Notes: a model not told the origin generated them from the letters alone. Counted from the stretch's first letter, positions 26,314 through 35,316 are shown. The stretch is DNA of 64,000 bases from an uncultured Flavobacteriaceae bacterium (GCA_947500575.1 CANMSI010000002.1:186001-250000), one strand, 5' to 3'. Numbers and translations: made by a program.

Positions 26314-26913
26314 ATGTCTCCATATCAAAAATTTGAAGAGTATAATATTAAAATCACGGATGAAGTTAAAGATCAGTATGAATCCATTATTTCCGAAATT
26401 GGAGAGGATAAAGAGCGCGAAGGTCTTATAAAAACTCCTGAGCGTGCTGCAAAAGCCATGTTATTTCTAACACAAGGATACAAGCAAGATGCCGTTCAAA
26501 TTTTAAAAAGCGCCATGTTCAAGGAAGATTATGATGATATGGTAATTATTAAGGATATTGAATTGTATTCACTATGTGAACATCATATGTTGCCATTTTT
26601 TGGAAAGGCCCACGTTGCCTACATACCCAATGGTCATATTGTAGGATTAAGTAAGATACCGCGTGTTGTAGATGTGTTTGCAAGACGTTTACAAGTGCAG
26701 GAACGACTTACGCATGATATTTTAGAATGTATAAATGGCACCTTAAAGCCAAAAGGAGTAGCTGTGGTAATAGAGGCCTCGCACATGTGTATGATGATGC
26801 GTGGTGTTCAAAAACAAAATTCGGTAACTACTACTTCTGGTTTTAGAGGGCAATTTGAAAAGATAGAAACACGAAATGAATTCCTAAAATTGATTAGTTC
26901 TAACTTATCCTAA
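26314..26913 (+). CDS. folE: GTP cyclohydrolase I
   Basis: A 199-residue FolE, the first enzyme of tetrahydrofolate and pterin synthesis, converting GTP to dihydroneopterin triphosphate. Zinc ligands and active-site motifs are intact: [19 protein letters not shown], and CMMMRGVQK. It sits 15 bp after msrA. Confidence 0.97.
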   Translation: MSPYQKFEEYNIKITDEVKDQYESIISEIGEDKEREGLIKTPERAAKAMLFLTQGYKQDAVQILKSAMFKEDYDDMVIIKDIELYSLCEHHMLPFFGKAHVAYIPNGHIVGLSKIPRVVDVFARRLQVQERLTHDILECINGTLKPKGVAVVIEASHMCMMMRGVQKQNSVTTTSGFRGQFEKIETRNEFLKLISSNLS

Positions 26914-27021
26914 AGTGTTGATTTACAATCTATTTTAGTTTTTTTTAAGATATTTTTCACATTACTGTAACATTTACCGTTTTTTGGAGTCTTTATTATA
27001 TCAATCAAAAAACGAACAATC

Positions 27022-27528
27022 ATGAAAAATCTCACCTTGCTAGTTTGCACCTTACTCGTAACAGCATTTTCTTTTGCGCAAAAAACTACTGAAACTAAGA
27101 GTTTTCAAGCCCTGAATAGCAACTTGGGTGCTACGGTTACCATTGTAAAATCTCCCTACCATAAAATAGAATTCTCTGGAGATATGGATAAAGTTGCTTT
27201 TATTGATTGGAAGGTATTCAAACAGTCATTGTATTTAAAATCAACAAAGGCAGATACAGATTATAGTAATGTAAATGTAACCGTATATACCCCTGAGGTG
27301 CATGCTGTTTCATTAACAGATGGCGGAAAACTCACTATGGAAAAATTTAATAAAATAGACGACTTCGTTGCCTCAGCAGTAGATAGTGCTACGGTTGACT
27401 TATCCAATATTTCCTTTAAGAACTTAGTAGCAAGTGCTACAGATGGAGGTAGAATTCTATACAAATCTACTCGCACTTTAGTAAGCAGTACAGAAGACGG
27501 TGGGCTAGTAAAGCATTCAGGGAAATAG
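27022..27528 (+). CDS. Exported head-GIN-domain (DUF2807-like) protein
   Basis: A 168-residue exported protein with a signal peptide (residues 1-19, ending FSFAQ). The mature part is a regular beta-repeat of the type seen in DUF2807, with repeating short motifs DGGKLTMEKF, DSATVDLSN and DGGRILYKS. Such folds form parallel beta-helices near the cell surface. Shorter than the usual family length of over 200 residues. Function unknown. Confidence 0.82.
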   Translation: MKNLTLLVCTLLVTAFSFAQKTTETKSFQALNSNLGATVTIVKSPYHKIEFSGDMDKVAFIDWKVFKQSLYLKSTKADTDYSNVNVTVYTPEVHAVSLTDGGKLTMEKFNKIDDFVASAVDSATVDLSNISFKNLVASATDGGRILYKSTRTLVSSTEDGGLVKHSGK

Positions 27529-27597
27529 AAATTTTGTACTCATTTCAATTTTTGGCATTTAAATTGATTCATTTCATTTGAATTCTTATTTTTAAAC

Positions 27598-27906
27598 ATG
27601 TCAAAAACGAAAAACGAAAAAATTAAAAACCTATTTCTTTCCTTGCTATTCGATGCAATTGGAATGCTTTCTTTTACCATTCCTCTCATTGGAGAATTTA
27701 GTGATGTTATTTGGGCTCCTTTGGCGGGCTGGTTAATGACACGCCTATATAAGGGAAAAATAGGGCAGGCTGCTGGTTTTATAACTTTTGCGGAAGAACT
27801 TTTTATAGGAAGCGATATTGTACCCACTTTTACTATTATGTGGTTGTATACCTATGTATTCAAATCCTCTAAAACGGAAAAAATAATAGAAATAAAAGAA
27901 TCCTAA
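27598..27906 (+). CDS. Small membrane protein
   Basis: A 102-residue protein with two to three hydrophobic helices (about 12-30, 38-52, 70-90) and a basic N-terminus, of a type common in flavobacteria. I choose the plus strand over an overlapping minus-strand frame because the plus frame shows the membrane-protein pattern and a good start context. Function unknown. Confidence 0.7.
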   Translation: MSKTKNEKIKNLFLSLLFDAIGMLSFTIPLIGEFSDVIWAPLAGWLMTRLYKGKIGQAAGFITFAEELFIGSDIVPTFTIMWLYTYVFKSSKTEKIIEIKES

Positions 27907-27926
27907 CGCAGGCAGATTTAATTTCC

Positions 27927-28133
27927 TTATTCCTTTATTTTACAGGTATTTAACCCAACAATTGAGTACAAAGGACAAAAGCTAATGAAACTGGTTAATA
28001 CAAATACACCCGCAAGTGCCAGTAAAACGTATGCTAAAGTCCCTTCAATAATATTTAGGTAAAATAATACAGCAACGGTGATCGCTACTACTAATCGAAT
28101 AATGCGGTCTAGGCCGCCCATATTTTTTTTCAT
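27927..28133 (-). CDS. YgaP-type DUF2892 membrane protein
   Basis: A 68-residue protein with two membrane helices, starting MKKNMGGLDRIIRLVVA, the hallmark of DUF2892, and a CPLY motif near the end. These are stand-alone versions of the membrane part of YgaP. A 32-residue frame precedes it by 9 bp on the same strand. Confidence 0.88.
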   Translation of the reverse strand: MKKNMGGLDRIIRLVVAITVAVLFYLNIIEGTLAYVLLALAGVFVLTSFISFCPLYSIVGLNTCKIKE

Positions 28134-28142
28134 AATGGTTGT

Positions 28143-28241
28143 TTAGATATTAAATGATTCAATTCCCAATACAGCTGCTGTTACGATGCCCGCACAGATA
28201 AGGCAAACAATGAGCAATTTGGATACTTTATTTAATTTCAT
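28143..28241 (-). CDS. 32-residue single-helix membrane microprotein
   Basis: A 32-codon frame, MKLNKVSKLLIVCLICAGIV to ESFNI, with one hydrophobic helix. It lies 9 bp upstream of the DUF2892 gene. A TACATTTG box stands on the minus strand at 28245-28252, an exact -7 match; it is very close to the ATG, so a near-leaderless transcript would be needed, or the box serves the downstream gene. Plausible but unconfirmed. Confidence 0.5.
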   Translation of the reverse strand: MKLNKVSKLLIVCLICAGIVTAAVLGIESFNI

Positions 28242-28244
28242 ATA

Positions 28245-28252
28245 CAAATGTA
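28245..28252 (-). promoter_or_regulatory. -7 box before the microprotein/DUF2892 pair
   Basis: The minus strand reads TACATTTG, an exact TAnnTTTG match, 4 bp before the microprotein ATG and about 110 bp before the DUF2892 gene. Confidence 0.35.
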
Positions 28253-28275
28253 GATTCAATTTTTGGTGTAGTATG

Positions 28276-28287
28276 TTACAATTGTTA
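28276..28287. promoter_or_regulatory. Palindrome-centred 12-mer TTACAATTGTTA (copy 1)
   Basis: Core palindrome ACAATTGT at 28278-28285, in the spacer between two divergent microprotein frames. The identical 12-mer recurs at 45972-45983, before the M14 peptidase gene. A regulator site is possible, but chance in AT-rich DNA is not excluded. Confidence 0.3.
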
Positions 28288-28299
28288 CCAAGCTTTTAA

Positions 28300-28437
28300 A
28301 TGTCCAAGGAAAAAACAAAGGAAAAGTTGCATCGGCTTAGAGTTAGACAACTTTATAGGGTGCTCATTCTCGTATGCGCAATACTAACTATTATTGCCAT
28401 TATATGTGTTTATCTATTTGCTGAAATAGATGGTTAA
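28300..28437 (+). CDS. 45-residue single-helix membrane microprotein
   Basis: A 45-codon frame: a basic head MSKEKTKEKLHRLRVRQ, then one long hydrophobic helix and a short acidic tail AEIDG. The charge pattern fits the positive-inside rule with the N-terminus in the cytoplasm. It ends 37 bp before a strong hairpin terminator, which supports transcription in this direction. No known family. Confidence 0.5.
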   Translation: MSKEKTKEKLHRLRVRQLYRVLILVCAILTIIAIICVYLFAEIDG

Positions 28438-28474
28438 GTAGGACGTTGAATACCAACAGCTCTAGACAAAAAAA

Positions 28475-28501
28475 TGGAGCGAATTTCTCCGCTCCATTTA
28501 T
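28475..28501. terminator. Terminator after the 45-residue microprotein
   Basis: ATGGAGCG (28475-28482) pairs with CGCTCCAT (28491-28498), with A-rich sequence before and TTTATT after. It fits the plus-strand microprotein and could act on both strands. Confidence 0.75.
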
Positions 28502-28837
28502 TAACCTAAACCATACTAAGTATAGTTTATTAGGATTATATCTGAATGCTATAACCCTAGGAAAAGGCAGCTGGTGCACAGCAATTCCTTTTCTTTATTT
28601 TAATATTTTCGTAGACAATGGTTCAAATCTGTGGGGTGGATATAGCTGATTAGTTCTATATATTGACAAACTAACAAAATAAAGGCGATATGTGTTGTTA
28701 AGAAAAGTATAATCTTACCTTAATATCTCGCGTTCATTAATTGATACGCTGCGTATTATTTTTTCTATTATGGAGTAGTAGCAGGTGCCCATCATCATAA
28801 AATTGAAATAAGATATTTGTAAAAAGAGTCAACGCTG
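28502..28837. other. 336-bp AT-rich spacer without a supportable gene
   Basis: A frame open through the terminator into this stretch (to 28649) has no recognisable domain and starts before the hairpin, so I do not call it. I see no RNA gene, no repeat and no clear pseudogene. Confidence 0.5.
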
Positions 28838-29161
28838 CTAAGATTTAAATAAAAACCCAAGGCCTAGACGTTTCAGCATTTTCTTTTCAAAATTCCAAAA
28901 GAATTGAAATTGCCCAAATAGCCAACCATAAATTACCAAAAGGATTTGGTAAAATGGAAAAATCAATGTTAGTCTCAGCATCGTGTAACCAAAACCTCCC
29001 CACCAGAATTCTGGTGGAAAATTATCGCGTGCCAAACCAATCCATGATAAAAAAGGTTTAGCAACATATACAGATGATGAACCTGTAATAGCAAAGACTA
29101 TAAAAATGATGATAAGCTGTACATTGGAGTGTATGCCCCAGCGGGCTTTTAATTTCTGCAT
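28838..29161 (-). CDS. DUF6787-like small membrane protein
   Basis: A 107-residue protein with two to three membrane helices and an FWNFEKKMLKRLG tail, matching a small family typical of flavobacteria (DUF6787, moderate confidence on the name). It follows the DUF6146 lipoprotein gene by 33 bp. Prolipoprotein transferase-type labels sometimes given to this family are not supported by its motifs. Function unknown. Confidence 0.75.
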   Translation of the reverse strand: MQKLKARWGIHSNVQLIIIFIVFAITGSSSVYVAKPFLSWIGLARDNFPPEFWWGGFGYTMLRLTLIFPFYQILLVIYGWLFGQFQFFWNFEKKMLKRLGLGFLFKS

Positions 29162-29194
29162 TTAAACCAAAAATTTCAGCAACAAAGATACATG

Positions 29195-29662
29195 TTAAAT
29201 TCTGGGTAGAAAAGGACCTAAGCGTTGATTGTATTTCCGCTGAAAATAGACAAAATAGTTATAAAGCTTGTAGTTTACTTCATAACCGTAATCAACGTTA
29301 GCATCATAATTTATCTGAATTTCATAAAGATTGGTATCAAACCGCAAGGGCTGAATTACACGTTGATTCCATTCGATCACTAAAATTCGATTTCTATTTT
29401 CTAAAAAGGATTGCGAATAGTATCCTTCTGGTCGGGCAATAGATTGTAACCAAAAATTGAAACCAGGTTCTATAATAATTATTTCGTACTCGGTCTCCGA
29501 ATCGGCAATGGATATGGTATCACCTTTGGTAGCATTAAAGGCTACTTTTTCTTTATCACTAATTTCTACGCTTTCTTTGCTGCTTTTGCTGCTTTTGCAG
29601 CTATGCAGAACACCTATAAAGACTACAGCAATGAATAGAATGGGAAGTAAAATCTTTTTCAT
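29195..29662 (-). CDS. DUF6146-family lipoprotein
   Basis: A 155-residue lipoprotein starting MKKILLPILF with lipobox VLHSC. The mature part contains FNFWLQSIARPEGYYS, NRNRILVIEWN and NYFVYFQRKYNQRLGPF, the signature of a flavobacterial family (DUF6146). I start at 29662 instead of 29764, because the extra 34 codons read back through the terminator hairpin of the upstream gene. Confidence 0.83.
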   Translation of the reverse strand: MKKILLPILFIAVVFIGVLHSCKSSKSSKESVEISDKEKVAFNATKGDTISIADSETEYEIIIIEPGFNFWLQSIARPEGYYSQSFLENRNRILVIEWNQRVIQPLRFDTNLYEIQINYDANVDYGYEVNYKLYNYFVYFQRKYNQRLGPFLPRI

Positions 29663-29682
29663 GATCTTAAGGTACAAAAAAA

Positions 29683-29703
29683 GCCATTCGAAGATTCGAA
29701 TGG
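29683..29703 (-). terminator. Terminator after the DUF937 gene
   Basis: GCCATTCGA (29683-29691) pairs with TCGAATGGC (29695-29703). On the minus strand a T7 run follows, so it terminates the DUF937 gene and separates it from DUF6146. Confidence 0.85.
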
Positions 29704-29732
29704 CCTTGTTAAATATCGTTAATAAAGCTAGG

Positions 29733-30374
29733 TTACTTCCCGAAAAGTCCACCAAGAAGCCCACCGAGACCTCCTTTTTGTTGCTGACCGCCTCCTAAGA
29801 CCATACCTGCAACATCATCAAGAATACTTCCGTCGCCATCAGAATCTAAGAAAGACTCTATCAAAGACTGTTGTTTAGCACCTGTGCTTTCTCCTCCTAG
29901 CATCCCTCCTAAAAGACCACTAAGTCCGTTAGCATCTGTTACATTTTGTTCCTTTTTTTGTTTTCCCAAAAAGCCCATCAATATAGGAGCTGCTACTTTT
30001 AAAATGGTTCCTATGGAACCCGCATCGATTCCTGATTTTTGACTTAAAGCATTTTGAACTTGTGGTTGTTTTCCTCCAAGAATATGACCAAGAATACCTG
30101 CGCCATCATCCATTACATTTTGATCAACACCACCGCCGAATAATCCGCCTAAATTATCTAAAATTCCACCGTCGTGCTTTCCAGATAGAGCGCCCATTAA
30201 ACCTTGAGCACCATCAGGAGTTGATGCATTCCTTTTCATTGCTCCCATTAAAACGGGCAACGCCATCGTTAATACGCTACTTGTTTTGTCTGCTGGCTGC
30301 CCAGATTGCTGTGAAACTCCGCTAATAAGTTGTTTGCCCATTGGGCTGTTTAATAAATCTAAAATTCCTGACAT
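29733..30374 (-). CDS. DUF937-domain glycine-rich protein
   Basis: A 213-residue protein with repeated LLGGLFGG-like segments and the DUF937/YidB-like pattern (LLNSPMGKQLISGVS; VLTMALPVLMGAMKRN). The C-terminus ends in tandem GGLLGGLFGK. Soluble or loosely associated, with no signal peptide. The role is unknown. It sits downstream of serA (84 bp) with its own terminator. Confidence 0.88.
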   Translation of the reverse strand: MSGILDLLNSPMGKQLISGVSQQSGQPADKTSSVLTMALPVLMGAMKRNASTPDGAQGLMGALSGKHDGGILDNLGGLFGGGVDQNVMDDGAGILGHILGGKQPQVQNALSQKSGIDAGSIGTILKVAAPILMGFLGKQKKEQNVTDANGLSGLLGGMLGGESTGAKQQSLIESFLDSDGDGSILDDVAGMVLGGGQQQKGGLGGLLGGLFGK

Positions 30375-30458
30375 TTGAATAAATTATAATTAATAGTTAA
30401 TGTGGCGGTAAGGTACAAAAAAGCACGAAACCACAAATTTATGGAGGATAATTTTTGG

Positions 30459-31409
30459 TTATTTTAAGAGAGATACAATTTGAGAAGCTAGCTCTTCGCC
30501 AATTCTATCTTGTGCTTCTCCTGTTGCAGCACCAATATGAGGTGTTAAAGAAATATTGGGATGCATTAATACCTTTATTTCCGGATTTGGCTCTGATTCA
30601 AAAACATCCAAACCACAAAAGGATACTTTTTTACTTTCCAGCGCATCCACTAAGGCTACTTCATCCAAGACACCACCTCGTGCTGCATTCACAATACCAA
30701 CACCCGATTTCATGAGCTCAAATTCCTTTTTCCCAATAACATACTCTTTTTGAGCAGGGACGTGAAGGGTGATAAAATCTGACTTCTTTAGTAGATCTTC
30801 TTTGGTTTGACTTTCCAATGAAAAGCTCATTGATTGTCCATCATAAAACGGAATGTCCAAACGCATTTTCTCTAAAAATGGATCAAAATAAATAACGTTC
30901 ATACCAACGCCAATAGCAATCTTTGCAGTTGCCTGACCAATTCTTCCAAAACCTATTACACCCAGGGTTTTACCTCTTAATTCGGTTCCACCCGCATAGG
31001 CTTTCTTTAATTGCTTAAATTTACTATCTCCTTCCAACGGCATATTTCTATTGGCATCATGCAAAAAGCGAACCCCTCCAAAAAGATGGGCAAATACTAG
31101 TTCTGCTACGGAAGCCGAAGAAGCTGCTGGGGTATTAATTACGTGGAGCCCTTTTTCTTTAGCGTAAGCTACATCTATATTGTCCATTCCTACACCACCT
31201 CGCCCTATAAGCTTTAAGCTGGGGCAATTGTCTATTAGCTCCTTTCTTACCTGTGTAGCACTGCGAACTAGTAGTGCATCAATCTCATTGGTATTGATAT
31301 ACTGCTCTAACTGTTCTTGTGCTACTTTCGTAGTAATAACTTCGAATCCTTCTTTTTCCAAGGCGGTAATCCCAGTCTGAGAAACCCCATCATTTGCTAA
31401 TATTTTCAT
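30459..31409 (-). CDS. serA: D-3-phosphoglycerate dehydrogenase (short form)
   Basis: A 316-residue D-isomer 2-hydroxyacid dehydrogenase. The NAD-binding motif GFGRIGQATAK, catalytic Arg in NAARGG, Glu in the ESEPNPE segment and His in TPHIGAAT are present. It lacks a C-terminal ACT domain, so serine feedback must act otherwise. It follows serC by 47 bp, which points to phosphoglycerate rather than another 2-hydroxyacid. Confidence 0.88.
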   Translation of the reverse strand: MKILANDGVSQTGITALEKEGFEVITTKVAQEQLEQYINTNEIDALLVRSATQVRKELIDNCPSLKLIGRGGVGMDNIDVAYAKEKGLHVINTPAASSASVAELVFAHLFGGVRFLHDANRNMPLEGDSKFKQLKKAYAGGTELRGKTLGVIGFGRIGQATAKIAIGVGMNVIYFDPFLEKMRLDIPFYDGQSMSFSLESQTKEDLLKKSDFITLHVPAQKEYVIGKKEFELMKSGVGIVNAARGGVLDEVALVDALESKKVSFCGLDVFESEPNPEIKVLMHPNISLTPHIGAATGEAQDRIGEELASQIVSLLK

Positions 31410-31456
31410 TTTATACGTTTGTCGTTATTGGTTTGTAACCTTCCATGAAGGCTTTA

Positions 31457-32530
31457 TTAGGCCTTACGCTCTAATTCACTCATGATGTCTACCAAGGTAC
31501 CAACGCTTTCCAATGAAAGTGCATTGTACATGGATGCTCTGTATCCGCCTACAGAACGATGACCGTTAAGACCATTGATTCCAGCTTCCTTGCACATAGT
31601 ATCAAACGTTTCTTTTAAGGTTTCTTCAGATAAATTGAATGTTGCATTCATAGTAGATCTATCTTCTTTACTGGCATACCCATTAAAAAGTGGATTTAAA
31701 TCTATTTCTGAATATAAGAGCTGCGCTTTTTTATCATTGATTTCTTCAATGGCAGGAACACCTCCTAAATTTTTAAGCCATTCCATGGTTAACATAGAAG
31801 TGTAGACTGCAAAAACTGAAGGGGTGTTAAACATGCTATCTTTTCCAAGCTGAACGGCATAATCCATCATGGAAGGAATTTGTCTAGATACTTTTCCTAA
31901 GACATCCTCTTTGATAACAACTAAAGTAGTTCCGGCCGGACCCATATTTTTTTGAGCTCCTGCATAAATAAGATCGAATTTAGAGAAATCCAATTGGCGA
32001 GAAAATATATCAGAACTCATATCACATACCAAGGGAAAGTTAACCTCTGGAAATTTCTTGATTTGAGTACCAAAAATGGTATTATTAGAGGTAAGATGCA
32101 GAAAGTCCAGGTTTTCTGGAATACCATATCCTTTAGGAATATAATTAAAATTCTCGTCCTTAGAAGAACCTACTTCAACAACATCGCCAAATAACTTGGC
32201 TTCTTTGATTGCCTTGCTGCTCCATGTACCCGTGTTTAAATACCCAGCTTTATTCTCTAATAAATTATATGCTATTCTAAGAAACTCAGTGCTAGCACCT
32301 CCTTGAAGAAATAATACTTGATAGCCTTTACCTTCTAAATCTAACAATTCCAATGCCAACGAACGGGCATTCTCCATAACATCTACAAAATCTTTACTAC
32401 GGTGAGAAATCTCTATCAGAGATAAACCTAATCCGTTAAAATCGATCACCGCTTCTGCAGCTTTTTGTATTACTTCTTGGGGTAGAATACAAGGTCCGGC
32501 ACTAAAATTATGTTTTTTCACTTCTATCAA
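31457..32530 (-). CDS. serC: Phosphoserine aminotransferase
   Basis: A 357-residue class V aminotransferase of the SerC family, the second step of serine synthesis, also usable in pyridoxal phosphate synthesis. The start HNFSAGPCILP is typical; the PLP lysine lies in GAQKNMGPAG; NGHRSVGGYRASMYN closes the fold. It lies between the acyl-CoA reductase gene (62 bp upstream) and serA. Confidence 0.96.
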   Translation of the reverse strand: MIEVKKHNFSAGPCILPQEVIQKAAEAVIDFNGLGLSLIEISHRSKDFVDVMENARSLALELLDLEGKGYQVLFLQGGASTEFLRIAYNLLENKAGYLNTGTWSSKAIKEAKLFGDVVEVGSSKDENFNYIPKGYGIPENLDFLHLTSNNTIFGTQIKKFPEVNFPLVCDMSSDIFSRQLDFSKFDLIYAGAQKNMGPAGTTLVVIKEDVLGKVSRQIPSMMDYAVQLGKDSMFNTPSVFAVYTSMLTMEWLKNLGGVPAIEEINDKKAQLLYSEIDLNPLFNGYASKEDRSTMNATFNLSEETLKETFDTMCKEAGINGLNGHRSVGGYRASMYNALSLESVGTLVDIMSELERKA

Positions 32531-32592
32531 ATTTAAGGGTTAAAGGTCTTAAAATCTATTGAAAGAAAGCTATATAATTTTAAATTATTCTG

Positions 32593-33654
32593 TTAGGTTT
32601 TTAACAGGAATTCAACAGTGTCTATACCATCGGCATAATCAGTCAAACTTGGTTTTTGTGTTTTTCCAAAGTCAACTTCCGTAGCTAGCAGATCATTCGC
32701 AACAACGCATTGGATATGTTCTTCATCTTTTTTAAGTTTTGAATACAATGCTTCTTTACTCTCATAGTATTCATAGAATAGCGTGGCAATGGGAGACGCA
32801 TAACTATCCCCTTCTTTCAACAACAAAAAACCATTTTCCAAAATTTGAAATTCACTCATCAAGTACACAGCCTTGTTATAGTCGTAGTTATTCGCATATT
32901 TGGCCCCATCTATGATTCCTTTATAGGAATAAATAGCCTCAAAGAAATGATCAAAATTATATCCCTTAGGAACCATTAATTTGGATACGCTTCTGCAACC
33001 AAGCCCATAATATCTAAAGATATCTTCTCCTAAATTTTGTAGTTGTTGTTGCGTCTCATTGCCATTCAGAACTGCCACAGAATTCCTATTTTTTCTAATA
33101 ATATTTGGTTTCTGTCCAAAGTAGTGTTCAAAATATCTTGCTGTATTATTACTCCCTGTGGCAATTACTGCATCAAATTTTTCCAGCTTACCTTCGGTAT
33201 ACATAACTTTATTCTTAAAAATGGGTGCTATCTCAATTAAGTGATCTGTAATAAAAGGAAGTAATACTTGATCATTCGATGAAAGTTTAACCAATGCAAT
33301 ATTCCCAGTAATCAATACACTTAGTAAATCATGGAATCCAACCAGGGGAATATTCCCAGCCATAATTATGGCTATTCTTTTCTCTTTGTTATTGCTCAAA
33401 TTGTAGGCAGATAGCCATTTCTGTATAGTATTGGCTGTAAGTACCTCGCTCCATTGTGAAATACTATGGTGTATGTTCTCTTTGGTAAACCAACCATTTT
33501 TATGTTTGGCAAGTTCTATTTTTTTCCGAAACGTTCCTATAGATGGTGAATCACTAATGGTCTTCTCTAAGGAATTGTTGGCAGATTCACAAAATTCACT
33601 GAAGAAGTCTCCAAGTTTAACAAAAGCTTCTATTTTTTGTTCAAGGTTGGTCAT
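32593..33654 (-). CDS. LuxC-like acyl-CoA reductase
   Basis: A 353-residue member of the LuxC/acyl-CoA reductase family in the aldehyde dehydrogenase superfamily, with AGNIPLVGFHDLL, the nucleotide segment VIATGSNNTARYF and the active-site Cys in GLGCRSVSKL. LuxC reduces acyl groups to fatty aldehydes. No luxD, luxE or luciferase is nearby, so light production is not indicated; a dedicated reductive role in lipid or serine-linked metabolism is possible. Divergent from the ferredoxin gene, a potential electron partner by position only. Confidence 0.85.
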   Translation of the reverse strand: MTNLEQKIEAFVKLGDFFSEFCESANNSLEKTISDSPSIGTFRKKIELAKHKNGWFTKENIHHSISQWSEVLTANTIQKWLSAYNLSNNKEKRIAIIMAGNIPLVGFHDLLSVLITGNIALVKLSSNDQVLLPFITDHLIEIAPIFKNKVMYTEGKLEKFDAVIATGSNNTARYFEHYFGQKPNIIRKNRNSVAVLNGNETQQQLQNLGEDIFRYYGLGCRSVSKLMVPKGYNFDHFFEAIYSYKGIIDGAKYANNYDYNKAVYLMSEFQILENGFLLLKEGDSYASPIATLFYEYYESKEALYSKLKKDEEHIQCVVANDLLATEVDFGKTQKPSLTDYADGIDTVEFLLKT

Positions 33655-33658
33655 TATA

Positions 33659-33690
33659 TTTGTGCAAGATTTTTATAGCATTTACCTTTG
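33659..33690 (+). promoter_or_regulatory. Promoter of the ferredoxin gene
   Basis: TTTG (33659-33662) and TACCTTTG (33683-33690) are separated by 20 bp, matching the Bacteroidota TTTG-N(17-23)-TAnnTTTG layout. It lies 52 bp before the ferredoxin start. It is the best complete promoter in the window. Confidence 0.7.
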
Positions 33691-33692
33691 TA

Positions 33693-33700
33693 CAAAAGTA
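33693..33700 (-). promoter_or_regulatory. -7 box for the acyl-CoA reductase gene
   Basis: On the minus strand this reads TACTTTTG, an exact TAnnTTTG match 38 bp before the reductase start. It lies just 2 bp past the ferredoxin -7 box, so the two promoters probably compete. Confidence 0.45.
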
Positions 33701-33742
33701 TGGATGCTAAAATAAATTTAGCATAAAAAGAAAAAGAAAATT

Positions 33743-34099
33743 ATGGCCATTATAATAACAGATGAGTGTATTAACTGTGGGGCATGCGAGCCAGAATGTC
33801 CGAACACAGCTATTTATGAAGGAGCAGATGAATGGAGGTACAGTGATGGTACCTCGCTATCTGGTGATGTAGTTTTGCCAAATGGAAATGCGGTTAATGC
33901 AGATGAAGTTCAGGAGCCAATCAGCGATGAGATTTATTATATCTCTCCGGATAAGTGTACGGAATGTATGGGTTTTCATGAAGAACCACAGTGCGCAGCT
34001 GTATGCCCAGTAGATTGTTGTGTACCTGATGAAGATGTAGTTGAGACTGAAGAAGAGCTTCTTGGGAAACAAAAATTTATGCATCCTGAAGAATCATAG
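33743..34099 (+). CDS. Dicluster 4Fe-4S ferredoxin
   Basis: A 118-residue ferredoxin with one canonical cluster motif ([12 protein letters not shown]) and a second one with an insertion ([18 protein letters not shown]). The 27-residue acidic insert between them is typical of the Allochromatium-type ferredoxins. It carries low-potential electrons in the cytoplasm. Divergent from the acyl-CoA reductase gene; a terminator follows at 34125. Confidence 0.93.
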   Translation: MAIIITDECINCGACEPECPNTAIYEGADEWRYSDGTSLSGDVVLPNGNAVNADEVQEPISDEIYYISPDKCTECMGFHEEPQCAAVCPVDCCVPDEDVVETEEELLGKQKFMHPEES

Positions 34100-34124
34100 T
34101 TACAAAATTTCATAAGAATTTTAA

Positions 34125-34160
34125 ATACCCTGATGAAGTTTCGTCAGGGTATTTTGTTTT
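34125..34160. terminator. Terminator after the ferredoxin gene
   Basis: ATACCCTGA (34125-34133) pairs with TCAGGGTAT (34144-34152), with further pairing inside, followed by T-rich sequence. About 13 pairs including a wobble. Confidence 0.85.
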
Positions 34161-34193
34161 AAAAAAATAAATTTCAAATAGCGGAGTATATCC

Positions 34194-34201
34194 TATATTT
34201 G
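34194..34201 (+). promoter_or_regulatory. -7 box of ychF
   Basis: TATATTTG, an exact TAnnTTTG match, lies 20 bp before the ychF start. No -33 TTTG at the right distance is visible. Confidence 0.55.
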
Positions 34202-34221
34202 CAGCCGTAAAATGAATATAG

Positions 34222-35316
34222 ATGAAAGCAGGTATTGTAGGACTTCCTAATGTTGGTAAATCCACTCTTTTTAATTGTTTGTCTAATGCGAAAGCCCAAA
34301 GTGCAAACTTCCCATTTTGTACAATAGAGCCCAATATTGGTGTCGTAAATGTACCCGATTCTCGTTTAGAAAAACTAGAAGAACTTGTAAGCCCTGAGCG
34401 TGTAATTCCTGCCACGGTAGAGATTGTTGATATTGCTGGTTTGGTTAAAGGCGCAAGTAAAGGTGAGGGTTTGGGAAATCAATTTTTAGGAAACATTAGA
34501 GAAACAGATGCCATTTTGCATGTATTGCGTTGTTTTGATAATGATAATATTGTGCATGTAGATGGATCTGTAGACCCCATTAGAGACAAGGAGACCATTG
34601 ATATGGAATTGCAGCTTAAAGACCTTGAAACTGTTGAAAAAAAGCTCGATAAAGTAAAACGTGCTGCAAAGACAGGAAATAAAGATGCACAGAAAGAAGA
34701 AGCGGTTCTTGTTAAGCTGAAAGATGGTTTGGAAGCTGGGGTTTCTGTGCGTGCTATTGAAGTGGCAAAAGATGATAGGGTTGCTTTTGTCCAACCTTTA
34801 CAATTTATTACAGACAAACCAGTGATGTATGTATGTAATGTAGACGAGGCAGGTGCGGTAGATGGTAATGATTATGTAGCGCAAGTACAGAAAGCTGTTG
34901 CCAATGAAAATGCGGAAGTAATTTTCTTAGCGGTAGGCACGGAAGCAGATATTACAGAATTAGAAAGTTACGAAGAACGCCAAATGTTTTTAGAAGACAT
35001 CGGTTTGTCGGAGCCTGGTTCCGGTAAACTTATTAGAGGCGCCTATAAACTTTTAGATTTAGAAACTTATTTTACTGCTGGTGAAAAAGAGGTAAGAGCT
35101 TGGACAATTCCTGTAGGGGCAACTGCGCCACAAGCAGCGGGTGTCATCCATACGGATTTTGAAAAAGGATTTATTAGAGCTGAAGTAATATCATATGCAG
35201 ATTACGTGCAGTATGGTGCTGAATCAAAAGTAAAAGAAGCAGGGAAAATGAGGGTAGAAGGAAAAGAATATATTGTTCAGGATGGGGATGTAATGCATTT
35301 TCGTTTTAACGTTTAA
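34222..35316 (+). CDS. ychF: Ribosome-binding ATPase YchF
   Basis: A 364-residue Obg-family P-loop NTPase: G1 [10 protein letters not shown]3 [16 protein letters not shown], and N-x-x-E (CNVDEAG region) instead of NKxD, which makes the family prefer ATP. A coiled-coil insert (about 130-170) and a C-terminal TGS domain ([19 protein letters not shown]) are present. It binds the 50S/70S ribosome and modulates stress responses. Monocistronic, convergent with the M16 gene. Confidence 0.97.
   Translation: MKAGIVGLPNVGKSTLFNCLSNAKAQSANFPFCTIEPNIGVVNVPDSRLEKLEELVSPERVIPATVEIVDIAGLVKGASKGEGLGNQFLGNIRETDAILHVLRCFDNDNIVHVDGSVDPIRDKETIDMELQLKDLETVEKKLDKVKRAAKTGNKDAQKEEAVLVKLKDGLEAGVSVRAIEVAKDDRVAFVQPLQFITDKPVMYVCNVDEAGAVDGNDYVAQVQKAVANENAEVIFLAVGTEADITELESYEERQMFLEDIGLSEPGSGKLIRGAYKLLDLETYFTAGEKEVRAWTIPVGATAPQAAGVIHTDFEKGFIRAEVISYADYVQYGAESKVKEAGKMRVEGKEYIVQDGDVMHFRFNV

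Noticed and set aside
27540-27827. Minus-strand frame of 95 codons
   Set aside because: Overlaps the plus-strand membrane protein, which has a typical helix pattern; the minus product has no features.
28446-28649. Plus-strand frame of 67 codons
   Set aside because: It runs straight through a strong terminator hairpin and shows no domain or membrane pattern.
32593-33654. Bioluminescence (lux) locus
   Set aside because: Only a LuxC-like reductase is present; no luciferase, luxD or luxE.
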